Of a DNA stretch of 64,000 bases, positions 10,194 through 20,777 are shown piece after piece; the first letter of the stretch is position 1; every line of letters starts with the position of its first letter. The notes under the pieces are model-generated. The model searched no databases and was not told the origin of the DNA. It saw only the letters and a list, made by a program, of their open reading frames with translations. Origin of the DNA: Arthonia radiata (taxonomy: Eukaryota; Ascomycota; Arthoniomycetes; Arthoniales; Arthoniaceae); NCBI GenBank assembly GCA_002989075.1, contig PSQN01000001.1, positions 1,285,392 through 1,349,391 of the forward strand. Reading direction: 5' to 3'. The position numbers and the translations under genes are program-made.

Positions 10194-13100
10194 CTATCCA
10201 CCGAATATGCTCGCATGCGCAGCGGCACTTGAGCTAGCTTGAGCCGCATCGTCTGTCGCAGTATTTCTCGGCGTGGCCTTGTGCTGCCACGCATCGGGTT
10301 GCCCCAAGATGATAGCATCTTCTGTCTTTTGAGCTTCACCTTCAACGATCTTAACTTTTTTCTTTCCTTTGCCTTTTCCCGCTTCAACGTTCTTGCGCTG
10401 CTTCCCTTTTCCCTTACCTTCAGCCATCTTAATAGCATCGCAAAACACCTCCTCTTCCATCTTGCCCTGCTTGCTTTTCCCAGCTCGACCCGGTCGTCCA
10501 AACAACTGCTGTGGCGTCCGTAGAGGCGCCATCTGTCGCTCACCTTGCATCTCCTCATGATCAATTGGTATCGTTTTCGCGTTCTGTATGATGCTCCGCA
10601 TATCCTCGTCCTCTTCCAGGTTTCTTGCTGCGAGATGCTCTCGTCGCGTCATTTTCGCAGCACGCTCGTACATCGCTTCTTCGACGGTACCTTTGAGCAC
10701 GAGCGTTTCCACGTGAACGGGACGCGTCTGACCAATTCGATGGGCACGCTTGATGGCCTGCGCTTCGATGTCTGGACGCCATGGTGGGTTGACGAAGAAG
10801 ACACGGCTAGCTGATGAGAGGTTGAGACCGTGGGCTGCTTGCTTGATATCCATCACAAGCACGCGGTGCGAAGGGTCGCTATCGAAGAGAACGATGTATT
10901 TGGACCGCTGTTCACTAGACAGCGTGTTCGCATAGATCAGATGCTTGATGTTGAGCAGATCAAAAGCTTGCGACAGGTAGTAAGCCACATAGCCAGCGTC
11001 GTAAAAGACGAGGATCTTCTCTTCCTCATGAAGCTCGGACACGCGATCAATGAGATACGAGAACTTGGAAGACGTCGTGCCAGTGATACGAGTTCGACCA
11101 AGCGGATCAGACGAGGTGAGGTCGATAGCTGTATTGCCAAGGGAGAGCTTGCGTCTTTTGCGGGAAGCTGACTTGGGCGTAACTGGACTGTCGGCCTCAG
11201 TCTGTGTATCTTCTGTTGCCTTTCGTTTTGGCTTCTTGGGAGTTGCTTTTGAAGTACCAGTGACGCTGACGCGCTTTGACCCCATTCCATCACTAAAGCC
11301 TGCAGAGGGGATACCAACTTTACTTTTTGAAGTTAGATTGACTTCTCGCACCAGCGTCCCTCTTGCAAGCGCTAGCTCCTCTTCCTGTGTCTTCGACGTT
11401 GCTGCCTTACCAGCATCCTCAAAGCCAGTGATAGGGTCCTCGGTCGCCAGCTGGTTATTCACGAATTTCATTGCATCGACAGCCAATACCAGGCCTACGA
11501 CTGGAGGATCGCGGCACCCATCGAAAGCCCATGAGGACTCTGTCCCCGCTGGCCAGTCCTGCAGAAATATGCCCATGTCGGAAGAGCCAGTGATGGCTTT
11601 CCATGTTGGTGAAGCAAGTACTTGCTGGGCAGCTGCCATTGTATTGGTCAGGAGCTCTCGATCAGACTCTGTGCACAGCGTAGCGTTCTTGTTCAGATAC
11701 TTGACACCAGTCTCGAGACTCGTGGCAACACTTGCTATGTTGAAGCCGGTCCAATAGAAAGCGCTCTGTCGAAGATTGGCAGTCAAGCGTTGTAGGTGTG
11801 CACGGCTATTGCTGTGGAACAAATAATCTTGATCGCGTCTCTCGCTGGTGACAGCATTAGTGGTGTACAAGAGTACAAATAGATTGGCTGTCATCTTGTC
11901 GACGAGGGAAGGTTCGAGTCGGACGACGTCATGTCGGAGAGGAGGTAAGCGCATGTCTCGGTCCACATCCTCTGGGCGCGTCTTGATCATTAAATCGTTT
12001 AAGGTCGTTCGAAAGCACTGGGAGAAGCCAGAATAGGTTCGTCTGTGGTAGTCTTCGTGGCGGTAGACGTAGTCTTCCCAAGTTGCGCCATCTTCCTCAG
12101 AAAGGGTCAAACACCACGGTTTAGCTCTCAGAAATTTAGATGCCAGTGCTCCAATGCTTTTGACTGCACCCGTGTTGCGTTCTTGTGCTTCGTCAAACGC
12201 TTTCCGGCTTTGCAGCGAGAGGTGCTTGTATTGCTGGAAATCTTCATCGGTTTCGCAAGAGGTCATTGCAGATACGTCAACCTCAACACCAAGCAGATCC
12301 CGAGCCGGTGTGCCGGTTACAACCCACCGACGCTCAGCTCTCACAAGCTTCTCAGCGACCACAGCCGCGTTTGTGGTACCAGATGAGAACCCATGCCCTT
12401 CATCAACGATGATACGTAGCCAGTGAAGCTTCTTTAGCGGAGACGTATAATCGACTTCAACGATCGATCGGTTCTCAAGTTCAAAGCGTCGACGGCTGAA
12501 AATAACGATGTCGTACTCGGCAAGCTCTCCAGCAGGCGGTAATTCTACTTTGGCGTCCTTCATGACAAGCACCTTCAGCGTACCCTCCTTGACGTGCTTT
12601 GCGAGTTCGGCCTGCCATTGATGAACCAAGTTGGGTGGTACCACAACGATCGTCCCGTGGCAAAGGCGAATCTGTTCGGCAGGGCCTCGCTTTTCAGAAT
12701 GTCGCATCGAACGGATCACCCTGGGCGGGATCTCGTACGTTGGCTTCTGGCGGTTCATTATCGCCTTGCATTGCGACAGGTCGTTGCTAGTATAGTCTTG
12801 GTGATCGTCGAAAAACGTTTTCCAGGGCAAGCCGGTCTTGGCTACCATGTTAGCCGCAGTATCCGCCAGTGAGCGTGGGCGGGCATATGTTGGCTTCGTG
12901 TCGTGCTCCATTGGAGTTGCAGCATATTGCCCGCGCGTCATCAAGATCACAGAGATGCAGATAAGAGTCTTGCCAAGACCCATGGTCTCCGCGAGGATGC
13001 CGCCATAACTGCTTTCATAGTAGCGAGGGCTCTTCAAAAACACGCCATCGCGCGGGCCGTAATAGTAGGGGCCCCCATCCGGGCTCACTCTCTCTTCGAG

Positions 13101-13841
13101 GCGAGGATCTAGGAGTAACGTCTGTACGTTTTCCTTTTGCACCATCATTGCTGCACACCTACGCTGATAAGGGTACAGTGATGTTTGAAGACCCCATGGA
13201 AGCTGTTCGTCATCCAGTAGTCTCTCAACTGAACGGCGCAAATAGAAGTTTTCAATCTGCCGCGGGTCTGGTTCAGGCGAAGAGAGTGTATTGAAGAGGT
13301 AGAACAAGGAACTGTGCTCTGGAGTTGCCCAAACATCGAATCTGCTTGGTTCCGTCTTTGAGGACTCACCTGGTGACTTCCACGTAGCCTCACTCGTATC
13401 GAGCAAAGGGAGAATGCTCTGCAAACACTTGACATGCTTTTTACTTCTTCCATCTATCGCCGATCTCGCGACATCATCCCCCAGGAGATAAATACGCCAG
13501 AGTTCCGATGAACGATCTGGGACCGACTGAGCGAATGCTCTGATCCATCCAGAATGAATTAGCGCGGCAAATGCTCCAACCAAAGCAGGGTCCTTGTAGT
13601 GGTTGTGCAGGCTCTCGACGACTATCAGTGTCCATGGGAGCTGTACTGTATGTTCATTGGCTTGTTGGGTATTAACACGCAGCACAATACATCCTAAGGC
13701 AATATAATCGGAAAGAGGACGCGAGACGGCAGCTCTCGTGTCTAGGACAGCCGGTATCTCAGGGTTTGTGACGGAAGCTGGGGTATCAGTCAATGTCTTC
13801 TCATCATTGACGTTGTCGTGGGTTAGAATCATTTGGCCCAT
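10194..13841 (-). CDS. SNF2-family DNA-dependent ATPase/helicase
   Basis: Large nuclear ATPase of the SNF2 superfamily, single exon, 1215 aa. The N-terminal lobe begins near residue 220 (YPYQRRCAAMM) with Walker A GGILAETMGLGKT (280-292), a degenerate DEAH box (VDEGHGFS) and VVTGTPARDLLG. The C-terminal lobe has ILVFYDAGYVAYYLSQAF, IKQAAHGLNLSSASRVFFVNP and the arginine-finger motif QAIKRAHRIGQTRPV. No RING finger is visible between the lobes, which separates it from Rad5/Rad16. The spacer between lobes is long and includes a basic region (TPKKPKRKA, SASRKRRKLS) that could be a nuclear signal. The C terminus has runs of KGKGK. Overall it resembles uncharacterised ascomycete SNF2 proteins; the role in repair or chromatin is not determined. 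Confidence 0.9.
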   Translation of the reverse strand: MGQMILTHDNVNDEKTLTDTPASVTNPEIPAVLDTRAAVSRPLSDYIALGCIVLRVNTQQANEHTVQLPWTLIVVESLHNHYKDPALVGAFAALIHSGWIRAFAQSVPDRSSELWRIYLLGDDVARSAIDGRSKKHVKCLQSILPLLDTSEATWKSPGESSKTEPSRFDVWATPEHSSLFYLFNTLSSPEPDPRQIENFYLRRSVERLLDDEQLPWGLQTSLYPYQRRCAAMMVQKENVQTLLLDPRLEERVSPDGGPYYYGPRDGVFLKSPRYYESSYGGILAETMGLGKTLICISVILMTRGQYAATPMEHDTKPTYARPRSLADTAANMVAKTGLPWKTFFDDHQDYTSNDLSQCKAIMNRQKPTYEIPPRVIRSMRHSEKRGPAEQIRLCHGTIVVVPPNLVHQWQAELAKHVKEGTLKVLVMKDAKVELPPAGELAEYDIVIFSRRRFELENRSIVEVDYTSPLKKLHWLRIIVDEGHGFSSGTTNAAVVAEKLVRAERRWVVTGTPARDLLGVEVDVSAMTSCETDEDFQQYKHLSLQSRKAFDEAQERNTGAVKSIGALASKFLRAKPWCLTLSEEDGATWEDYVYRHEDYHRRTYSGFSQCFRTTLNDLMIKTRPEDVDRDMRLPPLRHDVVRLEPSLVDKMTANLFVLLYTTNAVTSERRDQDYLFHSNSRAHLQRLTANLRQSAFYWTGFNIASVATSLETGVKYLNKNATLCTESDRELLTNTMAAAQQVLASPTWKAITGSSDMGIFLQDWPAGTESSWAFDGCRDPPVVGLVLAVDAMKFVNNQLATEDPITGFEDAGKAATSKTQEEELALARGTLVREVNLTSKSKVGIPSAGFSDGMGSKRVSVTGTSKATPKKPKRKATEDTQTEADSPVTPKSASRKRRKLSLGNTAIDLTSSDPLGRTRITGTTSSKFSYLIDRVSELHEEEKILVFYDAGYVAYYLSQAFDLLNIKHLIYANTLSSEQRSKYIVLFDSDPSHRVLVMDIKQAAHGLNLSSASRVFFVNPPWRPDIEAQAIKRAHRIGQTRPVHVETLVLKGTVEEAMYERAAKMTRREHLAARNLEEDEDMRSIIQNAKTIPIDHEEMQGERQMAPLRTPQQLFGRPGRAGKSKQGKMEEEVFCDAIKMAEGKGKGKQRKNVEAGKGKGKKKVKIVEGEAQKTEDAIILGQPDAWQHKATPRNTATDDAAQASSSAAAHASIFGG

Positions 13842-14338
13842 GATGGAAACCCCGGCCAGATGATCTTATAATGCCGGACGAATAGAATAGAATAGGACGG
13901 ACGTAATCGAATCAGAACGCAAAGAAAGAAAAACTCTCACACAATGACAGACATCATACAATACCCGGCGCGCTCACACACACACACTCACAGGCTCACC
14001 TCGCTAGAAAGATGCCGAAACTCGCCATCATGCGGGTGAAGAAGGCAGCAGGGCGGTGGCGGTTGGAATGAGTCTCAGGAGGAAAGATCGGTATCGGATA
14101 GAAGCTCCGTGGCAAGCTCGTACAAGCCCTGGTGGGCCCGGAGGTGCCATAAAAATTTGACCACGCGCCCTTACGCCATGAATCGCGCGTTTTTGTCTCT
14201 CCATAAGTCAAATATTCCGGTGCACGGAACGATGCGTGTGCAGGAGAATCTTTCGAGTTAGGCATGGCTGGCGACATCATCAGGCTCTAAGTGCATCCCT
14301 GCGATCAGCGGCTCTAGTCTTGAAGCCGTCTCTCTAGC
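13842..14338. other. Divergent intergenic interval
   Basis: Lies between the SNF2 (-) and RCC1-like (+) starts and should hold both promoters. A short CA-repeat run is at about 13974-13990. A 94-codon minus-strand ORF (13996-14280) is not supported as a gene. Confidence 0.4.
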
Positions 14339-15644
14339 ATGACAGCGGCCGCAGGACCAATGAAGCTTTTATCGAGCAACACGGACGCTGATATATTATT
14401 GCACGATCTTGATGCCTTTGATCCAGATGCCAGAGTAAGCGTATTGTTCGCAAGTGAAATTCAGAGCGTGGGTACGGATAGCTTGAATCCTATTCACGTG
14501 CAACGCAGTAAGTAATACCTCTCGCGTAGTTCAGATACTACTGCAAAACGAGCAGCACGTCGAGGAGCAAATTTTCGTATATGATCACTTCAGCCAGAAT
14601 CGCCGCACTGAAGCGCAGCACGACAGCGGCGAAGATCACTTCGCCTTCGGCTTCGGAGACCACAACGGGTGCGTAGGCTTGGTAACGAAAGCTGGTCGGC
14701 TTTTCACTTTGCCGCTTGATGACGCGTTCACGATCGATGAAGAGGCTCCGTATAATTTCTCAGAGCTATCAACCCGCTCAAAAATCAACGACCCATCACC
14801 ATCTCCGCACATTCCGCCACGGTATGCCGCAATCGCAACGCGAGGCAACGGCCGCACCGCTGTAATCCTGAGAACCGACACCGCCACAACAAAGTTGCTC
14901 GAATTCCCATCCATAGGCCACAGCTGGTCAACACCTCAAGCAACGCCAATCGGATCCTTCCTAGCCTGGCACCGCAACCCACACACCCCAGCGAATCAAC
15001 CCCTGCGTACGGCACCTCTGAGGCACACATTCCAGCAACTCGTCGCCAACGAGATCGCCTTCGCCGCTCTCTGTACAGACGGCGATCGCTCCTATGTCTA
15101 CACATGGGGCGACAGTCGTTATCCAGTGCTTGGCCGAGCGACGACACAGCAGTTACCTGCGAGTGAGCCGAGCCGCGCGACGGATCTTGAGGGTCCGTTC
15201 AAGATTTTGAAGTTGGCGGCTGGTGGTTTCATGATGGCGGCGATGTCGGATCAGGGGGAGGCTTGGGTTTGGGGGTTGGGGACTACTCCTGGGGGTGATG
15301 ATGTTGGTGGGTTGAGGGACGTGGGTTGGCTTGATGGTGTTTCGGAGGTTGAAGAGGGCTCGGGTGGGATGAGAAAGGTTGTGCTGCCGCATCATGGGGA
15401 CGAGGAGGAGGATGATGATGATGATGTGGAGATTCAGGATATTGCTATTGGGAGGGGCTATATGGTTGTGCAAGATCAGAGAGGTCTGTGGTGTGCTGGG
15501 TCTAATTCTAGGAGCACGTCTGTACCTGTGGATGGCTCTGCGGACTCTATCCGGGATGGATGGCAGCGAATCGCAGTAAAGGGCGAGATAAGTCAAATGA
15601 CTGTCTCCGGACAAATGAGGCTTTGCGTGACGAGCGAGACATAG
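14339..15644 (+). CDS. RCC1-like beta-propeller repeat protein
   Basis: Predicted RCC1/ATS1-family protein; such proteins act in Ran-type nucleotide exchange or other regulation, and the partner here is unknown. Proposed exons are 14339-14467 and 14535-15644 (intron GTGGGT..TTCAG, 67 bp), giving about 412 aa in frame. An alternative donor at 14435 (GTAAGC) also keeps frame but removes RVSVLFASEIQS, which looks like family sequence. RCC1-type blades are recognisable at YVYTWGDSRYPVLGR, GEAWVWGLGT and QDIAIGRGYMVVQDQRG. An acidic run (GDEEEDDDDDVE) interrupts the later blades. Short for seven full blades, so some are degenerate. Confidence 0.7.
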
Positions 15645-15876
15645 ACAGTTGCAAAGACTGCGAAACACGAAGATTTGAAGATGGTAGGCCAAACAGAGCG
15701 ATTGAGTTTCTATTGCAGAGCATAGAGATCGAAAGAACATCATCTCGGTTTTCTTCCTCATAGCCCAATCTAAACATTACATGCAAATACGGTGCATCGC
15801 ATTGCGAATCAACCCGCCTCCAATCCGGGAACACTTCGATTCATTTTTCCCGCCATCAACACTTTTCACGTCACGC

Positions 15877-16875
15877 TCAAACCAAAAGACCAGCCACACC
15901 AACGGCAGCAGCCACCACGATACCGCCAACAACACCCTCCTTCGCAGCAGCACCAGTGTATCGCACGCCACCAGGTCCAGTAGGAGTCGGGCGAGGAGTA
16001 GGGCGTGGGGTGTTTGAAGCACCCGGAGCACCGGGAGCACCAGACTTGCCAGAAGGAACAGGTGCGCCTGGGTATCCGGACGAAACTGGAGCACCCGGCT
16101 TGCCCGACGTACCCGGGGCACCTGGAGCACCAGGCGCGGTCCCGTTCTTCTGCTGGCTGAACACACCTCCCTGCACCTTCGGCGGGATGCCGGAGAGAGT
16201 TCCATTCGTCTTCTTCGCGGCAGCCTGGTACGCCTGGAGATTATTGGCGCCAGCGGGCTGATTAACGACCATACTCATGCCGCTCTGGCAGTGATTCCCC
16301 GTGTTCTGCGCGCAGTAGAGCCATACAGGCTGCGTATCATTGATAGTAACCGTGAAGACGCTGGGGTTCTCGCCCTGCATGGTGGGGACGAAGCCGGAGT
16401 TGACGCCATTGCCGCCGGCGAGGGGCTGGCACGGCAGCTGGAAGGAGGACTGCGTGAGGGAGTGGTTCTTGGGGAAGTAGTGGTACTCGAGCTTGGCGCC
16501 GGGGGCGGCTGCGATGACGTTGGGGGTGAAGGCGAGGCCGTTCTTGCCGACGTCGACGCGGAGGGTTTGGCCGGCGGCGGCAGTGGCGGAGCTGATGGCG
16601 GAGGGAGCCGTAGAGGAGGCGGGCTTGCTGGATGAGTAGGAAGAGATGGCGCCGCTCTTGTACGAGTTGATGGCTGCTGAGATGGAGGCCGCGGGAGCGC
16701 TGACTGCAGCGCCAGAGTAGGAGGTGGCGAGGCTCTTGGCTGCGGAGGGAATGGCGGGCGGTTCTGGGTATGTCACGCTGCTAGCTGCTGGTGCTGCTGG
16801 TGCTGGTGCTGCGCCATAGGATTGAGCGGAGGCGAGAGTGATGATAGGAACTGCGAGGAAGCTGTTGAGGTGCAT
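15877..16875 (-). CDS. Secreted, probably GPI-anchored cupredoxin-domain protein with collagen-like tail
   Basis: Cell-surface protein of the fungal extracellular serine-rich/cupredoxin type. Single exon, 332 aa. It has an N-terminal signal peptide (MHLNSFLAVPIITLASA), an Ala/Ser/Pro-rich stalk to about residue 98, then a cupredoxin fold (LRVDVGKNGLAFTPNVI onwards). Candidate type 1 copper ligands are His in KNHSLTQ, then Cys, His and Met in LYCAQNTGNHCQSGM. After it come Gly-Ala-Pro triplets (APGAPGAPGTSGKPGAP), a Pro/Thr linker and a C-terminal hydrophobic segment (GGIVVAAAVGVAGLLV) suited to a GPI-attachment signal. Two NGT glycosylation sequons precede the triplets. Actual copper binding is inferred from residues, not shown. 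Confidence 0.85.
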   Translation of the reverse strand: MHLNSFLAVPIITLASAQSYGAAPAPAAPAASSVTYPEPPAIPSAAKSLATSYSGAAVSAPAASISAAINSYKSGAISSYSSSKPASSTAPSAISSATAAAGQTLRVDVGKNGLAFTPNVIAAAPGAKLEYHYFPKNHSLTQSSFQLPCQPLAGGNGVNSGFVPTMQGENPSVFTVTINDTQPVWLYCAQNTGNHCQSGMSMVVNQPAGANNLQAYQAAAKKTNGTLSGIPPKVQGGVFSQQKNGTAPGAPGAPGTSGKPGAPVSSGYPGAPVPSGKSGAPGAPGASNTPRPTPRPTPTGPGGVRYTGAAAKEGVVGGIVVAAAVGVAGLLV

Positions 16876-19460
16876 CTTGGCTGTGCGTTGATGCTGACTG
16901 GAAGTGGTGAAATACGATAGTACTAGCGAATGACTATGCGCTGAATGGAAGAAGACTTGATATTGAAATGAAATAGGTGACTGAGATCGCTCGACGAAAG
17001 GAGATGAAGCAGGATGCGAGGGAATGGAGGAAGAGGTTGCGAGCGGAACAGAATCTTATACCTTCTCTTAATGTATGTCTACTGGCATGAGCCCCAGGCG
17101 ATATAACACTGCACGCACAGTTTGGCCGGGCCCGCAATGCAGGGTTAAACGAGTTTCGGCAACAGGTTGTGAGTGCTGCCATTGTGAAGGCGCATAGGCT
17201 CGCCATATAACAGAAAGATGATTTTGCTGACGGTGAGCCGCACCGAAGCGTTTCCAACCGCTCCGCGAAGTGTGGCCCAGGGGGCTAACAGTTGCCAAAG
17301 TTAGCAGTCACCGGTCAGCTTGATGCGCTAGGGCCCTTCAAGGACTCAAGAAGCGGTGACTGTTCTGAACCCACTTGTAGAGGCGCGGCAGGAGGATGGA
17401 AAGCTTGTCGAATGTTTGTATAAGCTTATTGTTATAGATGGCGGCCTGAGTGATGTTCACTCGTGCCAGATCATCAACTCCTTACAGATCTTTTCAAATC
17501 TCTGTTCCTGTGAACAGTTTGGACATTGCAAATCTTTTTCTTTCCTTTTGTGCTGAGCATCGCAACATCAACGAAAATGTGTGCCAAGCAGTGAGGTCGT
17601 TCCTACGGTCCCGAAGGCTGTTTGCGGGCCGAGCAGGAGAATACCAGAATTGTTATGTCGTGCCGTCCGGGCCCGTCCTCTCACCGCAAATAGCTGTCAC
17701 AAGATAGGCGATATCTGACGAGCCTTTGAACCTGGGCTTCTGAAACAGAGGCTGAGCATCCCCATTTCGGCGCGTCTCGCGGTTCCCTATTCATGCAGAG
17801 CGCTCCAGACTTTGCTCCTGGAAGTCAAAGGCGCGACTTTCCCAGTGCCGTCGTCAATTGCTCGCACAAACGACCATTTCAACCGATGCGTTGTTCACTT
17901 AGTATTTGATACCTTCTCTGCGAGATTTTGGAAGAGAACGGAAGAAGAAGAGGAAGGCCTTGATGTGAGATCGCATCGACAACGTCTTGGCATTACATGG
18001 ATGGAGCTTCCGTGGCATGCTTCCTAGGGGCAAATACGGCCTCTACCATGCCGTCGCTTGTCCATCGAACCCTCTTGGCATGTTTTTACAAAGTGCTTGG
18101 AGTCTTCCTCACTCCCTCCATGCCACGTTCTCGAATATACTGCAGATTTTGGCATTCTCATTTCATCGTGTATCCGCAAACAATGCTAATCCTCCATATA
18201 CTCGTCTGCAATCAGCAAGCCCTGACGCACTCCGACGCGCCAAGGACAAAATCAAAACCACTTGAGTGACAGCAGCTAACGATCTGGTAACCGATATAAA
18301 CCATAGCCATCGCGCTGCAGAGCGTGTGAGCAACCTGGCGGACATTTTCTGCGGTCCAAAGCCGCCTTTTCTCAGTTCGCAACTATAAGCCGTCGGAACG
18401 AGCAGAAAGGGCTGCTGTTATATCGCCAATCAGCGGGAAGACTTGTTGGTGGTGATGCAATATTTACATTGACCTGCAGATCATCCTCGTGCGCTCTGAG
18501 ATGGATGCATTTCCTTGGCGTTGCGTGCACTGATTAGCACAAGAACCAAATTTGCATCACATCATCTCCCAAATTGATAAGCTGTGTGCGAGAGGAAGTG
18601 TTCTGGCCTGCTACACAAATGCCTCCGAGCACGTCAACACTACGGCTGAGCAAGTCAATAAGCATTCATCTCCCAAGAACATTGCGGATTGCCATCTACA
18701 ATAGACCGGTATCGAATATTCTACCAGCTCGGAGAAACGCTATTCTTACTGCCTTGCTTGCATCGCATTCAATAATAACTTGAGAGTTCAAGATTGCAAG
18801 ATAATATATTTAGGCTGACGCGCTTTACTTTCGGCTACGCTCTTAGCTGCATTCAAAATCTTCATTATCCATGCTTTGTACAAATTTGACCAACGGAGAA
18901 GATGGCAATAGAGTCGGACAGTTGCACGACAGCAGCGTAATGTCTGTCTCTGCACGCGATTTTTTGTATGATCTCACACATCAAGGGCGACCTTGATGTC
19001 AATGTTCGGCAGTCGATACCATATCACTCGTCTGAGCGCTGAAGATGCGTCAGTGTGAGGTCTTGGACAAGACTTGGGATGAGCTCTTGACGCTCTGACG
19101 TTTCGCTCTGACATACGCTCTGACGACGTGCATATATTCCTTGACCTCAGAATGGAATTTTTCTATGAAATACAATCACATTCCACCATCACAGTCTAAC
19201 ATTCAAGACATACCACAGCGAGATATCCGCCTCACAACGCAGCTCCAACACAGGCGCGACTTGAAGACCACGATCCAACCCAAGCAGCGCCGCGCAGCAC
19301 GCAAGATTGACTGCCTACCCCAATCGAAACTCCATCTAGTCACAGCATAGTCGCCACGTCGACATCACAAACATATCAAGTAGCACGGCACAGTACCCAG
19401 AGCTACCCACCAACGAACGCAGATCCGAAACAAATCCAGTACACAAGCCAAGTCGACATC
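16876..19460. other. Gene-poor interval between cupredoxin and KP4-like genes
   Basis: About 2.6 kb with no supportable gene. It separates divergent starts and probably holds both promoters. A TATA-like run (CATATATT) sits near 19131, some 330 bp before the KP4-like start. Confidence 0.4.
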
Positions 19461-19964
19461 ATGCACTTCTCAACGATCTTCAAAGCAGCACTTGCCGCCC
19501 TCGCACTCTCGGGCACACTTGTCAATGGCAAGAAGAGGCCCAAGCCCAACTGCAAGGGCAGCTCCCTGTGCAAGAACGCCCACAACTCGGAAGTAATCTG
19601 GGAGTTGTACGACGCGATGCGGATCAACGCAGAACGCAACCCCGGGTACGGATCCCGCAAGTACCGCTGGGGCGACCAGATCGTCTGCCGCGGCATCGAC
19701 ATGAAGGCCACCGCCATCTGCGGTTTCTGGCAGGGCGCGACACACTCGGATATGGTCGAGTACCCCGGCACGTACGCCGACGCGCTGTTTCATCTTGAGG
19801 AACTCCTGGACCAAGGATGCAACGTCTGTGGTAGCGTGCCGGTTCGAAGCTTCAATTTTGGGGAGTTCACGGTCAATGCGGTGGATAACGATATTCATGA
19901 TATGTCCTACTATTGCGCAGGGCCGAATACCGCTGCCGTGTGTCCTTACTTGAGATTGGAATAG
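19461..19964 (+). CDS. Small secreted KP4-like (killer toxin fold) protein
   Basis: Small secreted protein related to the KP4 family, named after a virus-encoded killer protein of Ustilago and also found as nuclear genes in many ascomycetes. Single exon, 167 aa, looks whole. It has a signal peptide (MHFSTIFKAALAALALSGTL) and a mature part with eight cysteines (31, 37, 76, 87, 120, 123, 152, 161). KP4-like landmarks are PNCKGSSLC (29-37), TAICGFWQG (84-92), GCNVCGSVPV (119-128) and GEFTVNAV (134-141). Cellular role here is unknown; in other fungi such proteins are proposed antagonists or effectors. It sits in a gene-poor stretch near another secreted protein and a transposon relic, consistent with accessory DNA. 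Confidence 0.78.
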   Translation: MHFSTIFKAALAALALSGTLVNGKKRPKPNCKGSSLCKNAHNSEVIWELYDAMRINAERNPGYGSRKYRWGDQIVCRGIDMKATAICGFWQGATHSDMVEYPGTYADALFHLEELLDQGCNVCGSVPVRSFNFGEFTVNAVDNDIHDMSYYCAGPNTAAVCPYLRLE

Positions 19965-20777
19965 GAGGGCAAGGGAGACGCTATAAGGGCGGCTGCGAGT
20001 GTGGATGGAAGGGCGGCGCGCCACAACAAGCTGGGTTTCTGGGGTGATAGAATGCGATTGAGTATGAGCGGTCTGCTCATTGTGTAAGAAGATGTTTAGT
20101 CATGTTTGGTAGCAAATGAAAGGACACCGAAAACTTACGCCCCTGTTTCCGCTACCCGACTCCTAGTGCTTGAAGGTTCTACTGCGGTGAATAAATAAAA
20201 TATCTTGTACGACTTGTATCAGTACTATACTTCTGGCGTAAATGCAGCAAGACAGCCAACCCAATGTAACATATTCTATACTACGTCTCTATCTAAGTTC
20301 GAGAGTGGACGTGGCCGTCAAGGAGTGTCTGGTGCTGGGTGCGCTGGTAGCGTTTGAAAAAAGTGAGAGGGAGGCCTGGAGTCATGCTACGTGAAGGATG
20401 GCTTTGACGGGCTGAGGAAGAGGGGATGCTCATGGGAGCACAAAAAGCCCGGAAGCAGTAAGACGCACTTCTGCCTGATAATATTTCATCCATCCAACCC
20501 TCTATAGTAGTTTATGTCAGGATATCAGAATGTAATCCTGATGTTCAGCAGCATTACCACCACAATCATTATGAGGCATTGAGCATTACAAGTACAAGAC
20601 CAGCGTATGCCCGCTCCAGCACTTACGTTATGGACGTGGAAAACCTACGAGGCAAAACCACATCCGGAGCTTGAAGGAAAGCGCGAACCTATAAACAGCA
20701 AAAAGCAGACCACTAATACCAACATGCCGCCTAAGATCGACGCCAACGGTGTCAAAGTCAGCCCTTGAGAAAGGGTT
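19965..20777. other. Intergenic between two small secreted-protein genes
   Basis: Convergent 3' flanks. Only short ORFs without recognisable features. Confidence 0.4.

Noticed and set aside
13996-14280. 94-codon minus-strand ORF between the SNF2 and RCC1-like genes
   Set aside because: No recognisable domain, lies in the expected divergent promoter, and the second half reads like pyrimidine-rich leader.
19470-20024. 184-codon ORF antisense to the KP4-like gene
   Set aside because: Mirror of the real gene; the plus strand has a signal peptide and conserved cysteine blocks.
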